Source: CADEEX01 sp964577955
Lineage (GTDB): Bacteria > Acidobacteriota > Vicinamibacteria > Vicinamibacterales > CAVVIG01
Direction of reading: 5' to 3'
Assembly: GCA_964577955.1 (NCBI GenBank)
Contig: CAZOAZ010000002.1
Coordinates: forward strand, 186,001-250,000
Length of the DNA stretch: 64,000 nt
Part shown: piece after piece, positions 42,748-50,563 of the stretch
Layout of the letters: the number at the start of each line of letters is the position of its first letter
How positions within the stretch are numbered: position 1 is the stretch's first letter
The notes under the pieces: generated by a model
What the model saw: the letters and a program-made list of their open reading frames with translations, nothing else
Told to the model about the DNA's origin: nothing
The model's database searches: none
Program-made: the position numbers and the translations under genes

Positions 42748-44036
42748 GGCGTACCGCGAACCCCGGGCGGCATCGGCACGACGGCGGCAGCGACGCCCAA
42801 AAAGGCAGTGCCCACCGCGAGCGCCTGAAACGCGGTGCTGTAAGACCCGGTCATGTCCACGCACAGCGCGAGCAGCAACGGACCGACCGCGGACGCCAGT
42901 ACGGTCATGGCCTGCGCCGCACCTTGAATCCGTCCGAGTTCGGCGGGCCCGTAGGCACGACCCCAGAAACTGAAGAACACGACCATCACGAAGCCGCCAC
43001 CGATCCCCATCGCCACGGCCTGGACCATCACGTGCGTGACGGTGGTCACATACACGAGACCGAGCAGGCCAACGCTGAGCATGGCGAGTGCGACGAGCAA
43101 CACCGCGCGCAGCGATCCTCGATCGGCAAACGCTCCGGCCGCGAAGTTGCCGATGAGACCGGTGATCGCCGTGACCGCGAGCGCGGTGTAGTAGATGTCC
43201 GGCGTGAAACCGCGCTGCGCCAGGATCGACTCGTTGAAGAGTCCGATGCCAGACGCGATCAGTCCATAGGCGGAGCTGGCGAGCGCGACGACCCAGAATG
43301 CCGGCGATCTAAGCGCGGTCCAGAGTGGGACGGATGTTTTGGTGCCAGCCGCCGAGTCGGACAGGCTAAAGCCTGTCCCTACACCTGTCGCTACCGCCGT
43401 CTCACCGTCGACTTCCAGACCGATCCTCTCTGGAGACGAGCGATCCATCCACCACGCGATCGGCGCCAGCCCGACGACGAGCGCGACGCCAATTCCGGCC
43501 CATGCCACGCGCCAGCCGGTCGCGGACACCATCGCACCCACGACCGGGAACGCGATCATGAAGCCGATGCTCATCGTGAGCGCGTAGATCGCCATCGCCT
43601 TGGTCAGCCGCCGGCGGAACCACTTACCGACCATCGCGAGGCTGACGATCGACAGCGAACTCTGACCGATGCCGCGGGTCAGCGTAATCATCGTCGCGAG
43701 CGCGGCGACGCTCGTCACCTGACTCATGCCGAGCGTGACGATCCCCAGTGCCGCCGCGACGATGGTCAGCACGAGGCGGCTGCCCACCCGGTCCATCCAC
43801 CGGCCGATACCGAAGCAGAAGAGCGCGCCGATCAAAGTCGCGAACAGATTGATCTGCGCGTACGCGGTCCGACTCAGTGCAAAGTCTTTGAGCACCGGTT
43901 CCGTGATCAGGCCAAGGCCCTGCGTGCGTCCGGGCAGCGTGCCGACCATCGCCAGCGACGCGAGGCCGAGTACGGTCCAGCCGTAGTAGAGCCGAGAGCG
44001 CGGTGCGGTCAGTGTGCCAACGCCGGCGTCAGCCAC
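42744..44036 (-). CDS. MFS transporter, 12 TM, embedded in an ABC operon
   Basis: The start is GTG 44036, six bases after GGAGG (44047-44043), overlapping the ABC ATPase stop by eight bases. The product has 430 residues. Twelve hydrophobic segments are visible, with the MFS loop-2/3 motif GIGRWMDRVGSR and the loop GRAYGPAELGRIQG in the second half. The opening YYGWTVLGLASLAM is typical of monocarboxylate/oxalate-type exchangers. Substrate unknown. The central cytoplasmic loop contains VGTGFSLS, encoded by a family A palindrome. Its position between the ATPase and permease of one apparent ABC transporter, overlapping both, is odd. Confidence 0.9.
   Translation of the reverse strand: MADAGVGTLTAPRSRLYYGWTVLGLASLAMVGTLPGRTQGLGLITEPVLKDFALSRTAYAQINLFATLIGALFCFGIGRWMDRVGSRLVLTIVAAALGIVTLGMSQVTSVAALATMITLTRGIGQSSLSIVSLAMVGKWFRRRLTKAMAIYALTMSIGFMIAFPVVGAMVSATGWRVAWAGIGVALVVGLAPIAWWMDRSSPERIGLEVDGETAVATGVGTGFSLSDSAAGTKTSVPLWTALRSPAFWVVALASSAYGLIASGIGLFNESILAQRGFTPDIYYTALAVTAITGLIGNFAAGAFADRGSLRAVLLVALAMLSVGLLGLVYVTTVTHVMVQAVAMGIGGGFVMVVFFSFWGRAYGPAELGRIQGAAQAMTVLASAVGPLLLALCVDMTGSYSTAFQALAVGTAFLGVAAAVVPMPPGVRGTP
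43359..43383. repeat. In-frame family A palindrome inside the MFS gene
   Basis: GGACAGGCTAAAGCCTGTCC plus CTACA. Read on the minus strand as VGTGFSLS in the loop between the two six-helix bundles. Confidence 0.9.
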
Positions 44037-44727
44037 GCGCCACCTCCGTGCTCGCACTCACCCGGGCGAGACGGCGGTCGCGCAACTCGAGATGGATGGG
44101 AAACCGCACTGCCAGCGCCGCGCTGTGCGTGACGACAATCAAGATCGTGTTCTGCTGCCGGTGCAGCTCGAGCAATAAGGTCGCCACGGACGCCGCGGTG
44201 TCGGGATCGAGATTGCCGGTCGGCTCGTCGCAGAGCACGAGGCGCGGCTGGCGGATCAGGGCGCGCGCGATCGCCACGCGTTGTTTCTCACCGCCGGACA
44301 GTTCCGCCGGCCGGTGATCGAGACGCGCGCTCAGACCAACGCGATCGATCAGCATCCGCGCCCGCTCGGCGATCTGCGGCCGATCGTTCCGCGAACCGAT
44401 CAGCGTTGGGATCAGGACGTTCTCGAGCACGGAACATTGCGGCAGCAGACAGTGGTCCTGAAACACGAAGCCGATCTGACGATTGCGGAAGTCGGCCAGC
44501 GCCGCGGGGCCCAGCGCAAACGGGTTCGTCCCGTCCAGCGTGACGGTCCCGCTCGTTGGCGGTTCGAGCGCCCCGAGGACATACAGCAGCGAACTCTTCC
44601 CGCTGCCCGACGGACCGGTGATCGCCGCCGCTTCTCCCGCCGCCAGCGACAGATTGACGTCCGCCAGCACCGGCAACGGCCCGCGCGGCGTCTCGTAGAC
44701 CTTGCCGAGTGCGGAGACGTCCAGCAC
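44029..44727 (-). CDS. ABC transporter ATP-binding protein, LolD/MacB type
   Basis: GTG 44727, one base after the glycosyltransferase stop, gives 232 residues, the normal length; a GTG at 44751 is possible. Motifs: Walker A GPSGSGKSS, Q-loop FVFQDHCLLPQ, signature LSGGEKQRVAIARAL, Walker B LVLCDEPTGNLDPDTA, and switch His in VVTHS. The FVFQ...LLP and EPTGNLD features define the LolD/MacB/FtsE branch that works with FtsX-type permeases. It should energise the large double-FtsX permease encoded downstream beyond the MFS gene. The product acts at the inner membrane on the cytoplasmic side. Confidence 0.92.
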   Translation of the reverse strand: MLDVSALGKVYETPRGPLPVLADVNLSLAAGEAAAITGPSGSGKSSLLYVLGALEPPTSGTVTLDGTNPFALGPAALADFRNRQIGFVFQDHCLLPQCSVLENVLIPTLIGSRNDRPQIAERARMLIDRVGLSARLDHRPAELSGGEKQRVAIARALIRQPRLVLCDEPTGNLDPDTAASVATLLLELHRQQNTILIVVTHSAALAVRFPIHLELRDRRLARVSASTEVARG

Positions 44728-44728
44728 G

Positions 44729-46039
44729 TCAGGCCACCGAAGCGCGCGCACGCGCGCTACCCGTCACGCTGCGCGCCGCGTCGAGAAAACGATCCGCGGA
44801 CTTCGCGATCGTGTAGTGCTCTCGCACACCGGCAAAGCCTTTCGCGCCGAGTGTGCGACGCAGGCCCGCGTCCTTCCAGAGTGCGAAGAGCCCCTGCGCG
44901 AGATCCTTGGGATCGCCGGTCCCGGCGAGGAGGCCGCCGCCGGTCTTTTCGACGATCTCGACGAAGGCTCCTCGCCGCGGCTGCACGACCGGCACGCCGG
45001 CCGCCATGGCCTCGAGCAGGAAGAAACCCTTGGGCTCGTCGTACGTCGCGGGGACGGACAGGACGTCGAGCCGGCGAAGGAACTCGATCTTCCCCGAACG
45101 ATCGACCTCGCCCTGATACGTAAATTCGTGTTCCAGGCCAGCCGCTGCCACTGTCGCGCGGACTTCGTTCAAATACGGCGACGGTCCCGGCGCCATGTAG
45201 CCGGCCGCCACCAGCCGCGACGGCGCACCGCCGGTCAGCTTCTTGAACTCGACGTAGGCCTGCGCGAGGACCTTCAACCCTTTTTCCGGTGCGATCCGCG
45301 CGAAGAATCCAACCGTGAACATCTCGGGTGAAGGCACGGCCATCTCGTAGCCACTGAGGTCGATCCCGAGAGGAACGACGGCCATCTTCGCGGCCGGAAT
45401 CGCAAACAGGCCGCCCATGAACCGCGCGCAGTACTCGCTGACGGCGATGAAGCGGTCGACCTGAACGACATGCTTGCGGATCAGCGCCAACGCCCGGTCG
45501 CGGTACTCGGGGAGCAGGCCGTCCAGAAACAATTCCTCGCCCTGCAGCGTGACCATGACGGGCCGGCCCGTCACGCGCTTCAGCGGCGCGGCCAGAGAAA
45601 TCAGCAGCGAGTTGGTGATGTTGATGACGTCCGGGGCGGGCTCGGCCCGCATCCAGTCCTGCAGCTTCTCAAACTCCTTGTGCAGCACGCCCGACTCGCC
45701 GTCGAGCATCGACACCGTGAGCCCGCCCAGCGTCCGCGCGTCGGTCGAGCTCGCGCGGTTAGCAAAGGCGGCGATGAGCCGCGGCGAATCCCACAGGCGA
45801 TCGAGAAACCTCGGTGTGCTGCGGAAGAGCGGCGACGCGTGCTGGAGGTACACGCTGATCCCGCCGAACAGTACGCGCCTGGAGCTGACGTTGGTTTCGT
45901 CGGTCCGCGTCGGCGTGTACATCGGCACCAGCGAGACGTCCTCGCCGCGCCTGATCAGCTCGGCCGCCAGCGCGTTGTCGCGAAAGCAGCTGCCGCAATA
46001 CATCCCCGCGGCGCCGGCGGTCAGCGACAGGATCCGCAT
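44729..46039 (-). CDS. Glycosyltransferase family 4-like protein
   Basis: This 436-residue protein begins ILSLTAGAAGMYCGSCFRDN, a GT4 N-terminal nucleotide fold with an unusual CGSC. The C-terminal donor-binding half has VGFFARIAPEKGLKVLAQAY, VPATYDEPKGFFLLEAMAAG and VPVVQPRRGAFVEIV. The E-x7-E-like pair of retaining GT-B enzymes is replaced by EPKGFFLLEA, which keeps both glutamates. It would transfer a sugar from a nucleotide donor to an acceptor at the cytoplasmic face. Acceptor and sugar are unknown. It is directly upstream of the ABC/MFS/FtsX genes and downstream of the aldehyde dehydrogenase gene on the same strand. Confidence 0.88.
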   Translation of the reverse strand: MRILSLTAGAAGMYCGSCFRDNALAAELIRRGEDVSLVPMYTPTRTDETNVSSRRVLFGGISVYLQHASPLFRSTPRFLDRLWDSPRLIAAFANRASSTDARTLGGLTVSMLDGESGVLHKEFEKLQDWMRAEPAPDVINITNSLLISLAAPLKRVTGRPVMVTLQGEELFLDGLLPEYRDRALALIRKHVVQVDRFIAVSEYCARFMGGLFAIPAAKMAVVPLGIDLSGYEMAVPSPEMFTVGFFARIAPEKGLKVLAQAYVEFKKLTGGAPSRLVAAGYMAPGPSPYLNEVRATVAAAGLEHEFTYQGEVDRSGKIEFLRRLDVLSVPATYDEPKGFFLLEAMAAGVPVVQPRRGAFVEIVEKTGGGLLAGTGDPKDLAQGLFALWKDAGLRRTLGAKGFAGVREHYTIAKSADRFLDAARSVTGSARARASVA

Positions 46040-46048
46040 GGTGTGATG

Positions 46049-47482
46049 CTAGACCGCACCGACCGGCGCTTGTTGAAACGCCCGAGGCCGATACAGGAAT
46101 TCGACGATATTGCCTTCGTGCGGCTGGAGCCAATTGAGCGCGGTCGTCGCGACCGGACCGAAGTTCAGCCGATCGACATGGACGCTGTCGAGCAGCCGGC
46201 GCCTGAGCGCGGTCTGGCCGGTCAGCGCCGTGCACACCAGCGTCGGACCGATCGCGTCCACCATCTTCGCTTCGTCGCAGCGGACGACGCTGACGAACGG
46301 GAACATGTATTCCTTGTGTGCCGAGGGCGACTCCGGCGAGTCGCAGTGGAGGACCGTCGGCAGCAAGTACTCCGCGCGCCCTTCCGTCACATGACGGGAC
46401 CCGTCCCGGTACTTGGCAGTCACATCGGTGACACCCGGTTGCGCGGCATCCTGATCGATGACTTTGGCCAGCGCGGCGGCCGCACCGGGGACCGTGAAGG
46501 CGGCAAGCAGCGCGTCGGGGTCGTCAGGCGGCAGCGGCCGAATCGCCGCCAGCCGCTGCGCGATCGCGTCCGCGATCTCCCGCGTATGCCGGCTCGCCCA
46601 GATTCCCGACGCGTTGATGCAGCCGCGCCCGCCGTTGGTCACCACGCTTTCGACGAGCAGATCGAGATAGTCGGTCCACCGATCCACCACGTCGTCGCCG
46701 ATCAGGATCTTCGAGAAGCCCGGACCGTGCACCTGCACGCGCGGATTGCCGCGATGCTGATCCACCGCGGCCTGGCCGCCGAACATCATGCTGCGGCCGC
46801 AGGATTCGAGGACCGCCGCGCCGACGTCGTGCCCACCCGGGTAGATCGAAATCGCTTCGCGCGGAATGCCGGCGGCGAAGAATGCTTCGGCAATGCGGTA
46901 CGGCGTCCACGGCTCCTGCGATCCGGGCTTGAGCACGAGGCCGAGCTGCAGCGGAATCACCGGCAGCCACAGCGTGTGGACGCCCGGTGAGTTCGACGGC
47001 AGCACCAGGCCAAGCACCGGGCTTTGCGCCTGATAACTGATCGGCACGCCGCGCTCCTCGCCGTGGCCGGCGGTGAGGACGTCGAGTTTCAGTTCGCGGG
47101 TGAGCGCCGACAGGATGCGCCGCATCTGGGTCAGCACGAACCCGTTCTTCTGCATGTTGGCGCGCGCCAGCCGCTCGGGGAGACCAGTGGTTGCCGACTG
47201 CGCGCGGACGAATGCCTCGGGCGTCTGCGTGCCGTCGCCGATCGGCAGTTCGCCGTGCAAGTACAGCTCGCCGGCTTTGGCCACCCGATCGATGAGTTCC
47301 TCGATCGGCACCGCCCGCAACGCGTCTCGAGCCTGCTGCGCCTTGCGCATGTCGCGCTGCACCATCCCGCCGTTGGTCCGGCTGATGCGCGCGATCGGTT
47401 CGCCGGTCAGAAAGTGCGACACCTCGTCGACTTCGAGACTCGAATACGGTTGTCCCCAGCGGTACGCCGGAATCGTCAACAT
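46049..47482 (-). CDS. Aldehyde dehydrogenase superfamily protein, possible acyl reductase
   Basis: ATG 47482 gives 477 residues. A GTG at 47518 would include the family D palindrome and is less likely. The Rossmann part shows GLVLPSNSPGVHTLWLPVI and LKPGSQEPWTPYRIAEAF. The catalytic Cys is C288 in NGGRGCINASG. The usual general-base Glu motif (E-L-G-G-K) is replaced by MMFGGQAAVDQH, so plain aldehyde oxidation is doubtful. CoA-acylating and acyl-CoA-reducing members also lack that Glu. The neighbouring acyl-activating enzyme supports an acid-to-aldehyde role, but this is inference. The next gene starts 9 bp after its stop. Confidence 0.85.
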   Translation of the reverse strand: MLTIPAYRWGQPYSSLEVDEVSHFLTGEPIARISRTNGGMVQRDMRKAQQARDALRAVPIEELIDRVAKAGELYLHGELPIGDGTQTPEAFVRAQSATTGLPERLARANMQKNGFVLTQMRRILSALTRELKLDVLTAGHGEERGVPISYQAQSPVLGLVLPSNSPGVHTLWLPVIPLQLGLVLKPGSQEPWTPYRIAEAFFAAGIPREAISIYPGGHDVGAAVLESCGRSMMFGGQAAVDQHRGNPRVQVHGPGFSKILIGDDVVDRWTDYLDLLVESVVTNGGRGCINASGIWASRHTREIADAIAQRLAAIRPLPPDDPDALLAAFTVPGAAAALAKVIDQDAAQPGVTDVTAKYRDGSRHVTEGRAEYLLPTVLHCDSPESPSAHKEYMFPFVSVVRCDEAKMVDAIGPTLVCTALTGQTALRRRLLDSVHVDRLNFGPVATTALNWLQPHEGNIVEFLYRPRAFQQAPVGAV

Positions 47483-47494
47483 ACGACCATCATC

Positions 47495-47514
47495 AGTCCG
47501 ACTGACGTCGGACT
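47495..47514. repeat. Family D palindrome
   Basis: AGTCCGACTGACGTCGGACT, in the 51-bp gap between two operon genes. It matches the copy at 4069-4088. Confidence 0.85.
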
Positions 47515-47533
47515 CCACGACTGTGTCTAGTGT

Positions 47534-48646
47534 CTAGTACACGCCCACGGTTGTCGTGGACGCGAATCCGCGATACGGCCTCACGCCACTGATCCCATCC
47601 CAAGGATATCGTTCGTACGGCCGCTCGCGCTCGCCTTCGTCGCGCTCGAGGAAACCCGGCACGAAGAACTCGCGCGTCAGCGTCGTCAGCTTCACGCGGC
47701 CGGTGGCGCCGTAGTCGACGAGCTTCGACGGATCGTCGAAGTCGACGACCTCGATCGCCGCACGCGGCTGCGGCGCGTAGTACGTGATCTTGTAACCGTT
47801 GTGCGGTCCGCTCGGCGCACTCGCGGCCAGCCCCATCAGCGTGTTGCCGTAGGTCGGTGTCATGTAGGCGCCGTCGAGCAGTTCCTCGTGAGCGAAGCGG
47901 TTCCACTGCGGCGTGAATTCCGTGCCGCCCGAGAAGATCCCGGTGATGCCCATCTTGCGGATCGTCGTGCCCATCGACTCGAGCTTCAGCGCCAGCGCCT
48001 CGAGGAGCTTGGGCGTGGTGAACATGCAGCGGATGTCGTGGCCGGCTTGCAGAATCGTGACCGCCTGATCGATCACGTGATCCTTGTAGGCCTGGAGATG
48101 TTCGTTCCAGCCCTTCTTGATCAACTTGATCACCCAGCGCGGGTCGAGATCGACGCAGAATGAAATGCCGCCGCGATACTGTGCGAGGTGCTCGACGGAC
48201 AGCCGCAGCCGGCGCGGACCGGATGGTCCGAGCATCAGCCAGTTCGAGCCCTTGGGAAACTTGTCGTCGGGCAGCGTGGCGCTGAAGAGTTCGTAGTCGG
48301 TTCGGAAGTCGTCGCACGCGACGCGCGTCTTGGGGATGCCGGTGGTCCCGCCGGTCTCGAAGACGTAGACCGGCTTTCCCGCCAGTCCTTTGGGGACCCA
48401 GCGCTGAACGGGACCGCCGCGCAGCCACTCGTCCTCGAAGGCGCCGAGCAGATTCAAGTCGGCGAAGGTGTTGATCCGGTCGCGCGGATCCCAGCCCAGA
48501 CGCTTGGCGTAGTCCAGCCAGAACGGACAGCCGGTCTCGGGATTGAAATGCCAGGCAACCATCTCCCGGACCTGGGCGTCGAGCGCGTTCGTCGCGCGTT
48601 CCACCTGATCGCGGGTGGCTTCAGCGGTCGAGGACGGCAGACTCAT
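47534..48646 (-). CDS. AMP-forming acyl-activating enzyme (PaaK/LuxE-like)
   Basis: ATG 48646 gives 370 residues without a signal. The P-loop-like adenylate-binding motif VFETGGTTGIPKTRV is followed by GITGIFSGGTEFTPQWNRFA and PTYGNTLMG, the core motifs of phenylacetate-CoA ligase and acyl-protein synthetase (LuxE) families. ATGRVKLTTLTREFFVPGFL resembles the hinge before the short C-domain, which here is almost absent. The length matches LuxE (about 370) better than PaaK (about 430). It would adenylate a carboxylic acid and pass the acyl group on. The adjacent aldehyde dehydrogenase-like protein could reduce it, as LuxE and LuxC do in fatty-acid reductase. The true substrate is unknown. Confidence 0.85.
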   Translation of the reverse strand: MSLPSSTAEATRDQVERATNALDAQVREMVAWHFNPETGCPFWLDYAKRLGWDPRDRINTFADLNLLGAFEDEWLRGGPVQRWVPKGLAGKPVYVFETGGTTGIPKTRVACDDFRTDYELFSATLPDDKFPKGSNWLMLGPSGPRRLRLSVEHLAQYRGGISFCVDLDPRWVIKLIKKGWNEHLQAYKDHVIDQAVTILQAGHDIRCMFTTPKLLEALALKLESMGTTIRKMGITGIFSGGTEFTPQWNRFAHEELLDGAYMTPTYGNTLMGLAASAPSGPHNGYKITYYAPQPRAAIEVVDFDDPSKLVDYGATGRVKLTTLTREFFVPGFLERDEGERERPYERYPWDGISGVRPYRGFASTTTVGVY

Positions 48647-48714
48647 CGAAGCGAGTATAACGAAGGCGTAAGCGCGAATGACGCGGCTGTGGTAGTACAC
48701 AGCACGCGGCATCC
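48647..48714. promoter_or_regulatory. Divergent promoter region
   Basis: 68 bp separate the minus-strand acyl-activating gene from the plus-strand symporter genes, so both promoters must lie here or overlap the coding starts. A TATAAC (48656-48661) is a possible -10 for the plus strand. No clear -35 is seen. Confidence 0.3.
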
Positions 48715-48927
48715 ATGAAAACAGCGCTGGGGGTCCTGCTCATCGTCGCGCTCTACGTCTTGCATCAGGACTTCTGGTTCTGGCGCGAGGCGCGCCCGCT
48801 CGTCTTCGGCTTCATGCCGATTGGCCTCTTCTACCACGCCGCCTTCACGGTCGTCACCGCGCTGGCCCTGGCGCTGCTCGTCAGGCTGCTCTGGCCCGCG
48901 GATCTGGAAGGTCCCTCCGTCGGATGA
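48715..48927 (+). CDS. DUF3311-type small membrane protein, symporter partner
   Basis: This 70-residue protein has two transmembrane helices (about 3-18 and 40-60) joined by DFWFWREARPLVFGFMPIGL, the conserved segment of small DUF3311-type proteins. Such proteins are encoded directly before sodium/solute symporters of the SSS family and are thought to be an accessory subunit, like YhdT for PanF. Its stop overlaps the symporter start by four bases (ATGA). That coupling and the sequence support a transporter subunit role. Confidence 0.85.
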   Translation: MKTALGVLLIVALYVLHQDFWFWREARPLVFGFMPIGLFYHAAFTVVTALALALLVRLLWPADLEGPSVG

Positions 48928-50558
48928 CTTCCGCGCTGGTCGTCTTCGCCTATCTGGCGGTCGTCCTCTACATCGGCGTGTTCGCCTTCCGGACCCGGAC
49001 CGCGAAGGGAGCCGAGGATTTCTTCCTCGCCGGGCGGTCGCTGGGACCCACGGTGTTCCTGCTGTCGCTCTTCGGCTCGAACATGACCGCGTTCTCGATC
49101 CTGGGCGCCTCGGGTCATGCCTTTGCCAACGGGATCGTCACCTACGGGCTGATGGCGTCATCCTCCGCGCTGGTGATTCCGGTTTCGCTGCTGGTCATCG
49201 GCACGCGTCTCTGGGCGCTCGGCAAACGGCACGGATTCATCACGCCGGTCCAGATGTTTCGCGACCGGTGGGAATGCGGCCACATCGGCACCGCGATTTT
49301 CGCGGTCCAGTCGGTGCTGCTGATTCCTTACATCATCATCGCCGTCATCGGCGGCGGCACCACGCTCAGAACCGTCAGCAACGGCGCCGTGCCTTTCTGG
49401 CTCGGCGGCGCGATCGTGTCGCTGGTCGTGATGAGTTATGTCTTCCTCGGTGGGATGCGCGGCACGGCGTGGGTGAACGCGTTCCAGACGGTTCTGTATC
49501 TGTGCTTCGGCGCCATCGCGGTGTCGGTCGTGAGCGCGGGCATGGGCGGTTTCAGCCAGGTCATGGAGCGGCTGTTCGAAGCGCCGGCGACGGCGCCGCT
49601 CTTGACCCGTGAGCGCGTCTCGCCGCTCTATTTTCTCAGCTACACCTTCATTCCGCTCTCGTCGATCGCCTTCCCGCACATCGCGATCTTCTGCCTCACC
49701 GCGAAGCGTGTCTCGCATTTCAAGAAGACGATCGTGCTGTATCCGATCTGCATGATCCTGATCTGGCTGCCGTCGGTCTTCCTGGGCGTGATCTCGAACG
49801 GCGCCACCGCCGTCCCGGCCATCCAGGCGAAGCTCGAAGCCCGCAGCCAGCTCGCGGCTGGCGGGCCCACGCTCACCGCGCCGGATCGCGACCGGCTCCG
49901 CGCGCAGGCGGCGGGCGACGATGTGATTCTGCGGCTGGTGGAGGGCTACGCGCCGTCGCTCCTGGCGGCGCTTCTGGCCGCCGCCGTCATGGCCGCGGTG
50001 ATGGCCAGCGACTCGCAGATCCTCGCGCTGTCGACCATGTTCACCGAGGACGTCTTCGCCTACTATGGCGGCACGTCGCGCTACGGCGACGCGATGCAGG
50101 TCCGGACCGGACGCCTCTTCGTCGTCGTCCTGACGCTGATCGCGTATCTCGTCGCCATGCGCGTTCCGCAGTCGATCTTCGACATCGCGACGCAGTACGC
50201 CTTTGCCGGCTACGCCGCGCTGTCGCCGCTGCTGGTGGCGGCGCTCTTCTGGCGGCGCAGCACCAGGTGGGGCGCGCTGGCGAGCACGCTGTGGACGGCC
50301 GCCGCGGTGACCGCCGTGGCGGTGATCCAGTCGACGATCGCACCACCGCCGCCAGGCGCGGGCGTTCAGGTACTCGCGATCGGCGGCGTCGATGTCGTCA
50401 CGCGGGCGTCGACCGGCGCCCTGGTTTTGGGGCTGCTGCCGGTCGTACCGATGACGATCGTGTCGGCGCTGTTGATGTGGAGCGTCTCACTGTTGACACC
50501 GCGCGCCTGCCCCGGACAGGCGACGCTGGCAAAATACTTCGCCGGGCAAGGACACTGA
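48924..50558 (+). CDS. Sodium/solute symporter (SSS family)
   Basis: This 544-residue inner-membrane protein has about 13 hydrophobic helices. SSS features: AEDFFLAGRSLGPTVFLLSL at the first loop, NMTAFSILGASGHAF, FLGGMRGTAWVNAFQTVLYL (the conserved GGM-x-A-x-x-x-x-x-Q motif) and a C-terminal ALFWRRSTRWGALAST. Such transporters couple Na+ entry to uptake of sugars, amino acids, pantothenate or organic acids. The partner protein DUF3311 at its 5' side suggests the carboxylate or pantothenate-like branch, but the substrate is undetermined. The following MFS gene begins 5 bp after its stop. Confidence 0.93.
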   Translation: MTSALVVFAYLAVVLYIGVFAFRTRTAKGAEDFFLAGRSLGPTVFLLSLFGSNMTAFSILGASGHAFANGIVTYGLMASSSALVIPVSLLVIGTRLWALGKRHGFITPVQMFRDRWECGHIGTAIFAVQSVLLIPYIIIAVIGGGTTLRTVSNGAVPFWLGGAIVSLVVMSYVFLGGMRGTAWVNAFQTVLYLCFGAIAVSVVSAGMGGFSQVMERLFEAPATAPLLTRERVSPLYFLSYTFIPLSSIAFPHIAIFCLTAKRVSHFKKTIVLYPICMILIWLPSVFLGVISNGATAVPAIQAKLEARSQLAAGGPTLTAPDRDRLRAQAAGDDVILRLVEGYAPSLLAALLAAAVMAAVMASDSQILALSTMFTEDVFAYYGGTSRYGDAMQVRTGRLFVVVLTLIAYLVAMRVPQSIFDIATQYAFAGYAALSPLLVAALFWRRSTRWGALASTLWTAAAVTAVAVIQSTIAPPPPGAGVQVLAIGGVDVVTRASTGALVLGLLPVVPMTIVSALLMWSVSLLTPRACPGQATLAKYFAGQGH

Positions 50559-50563
50559 CGCTG

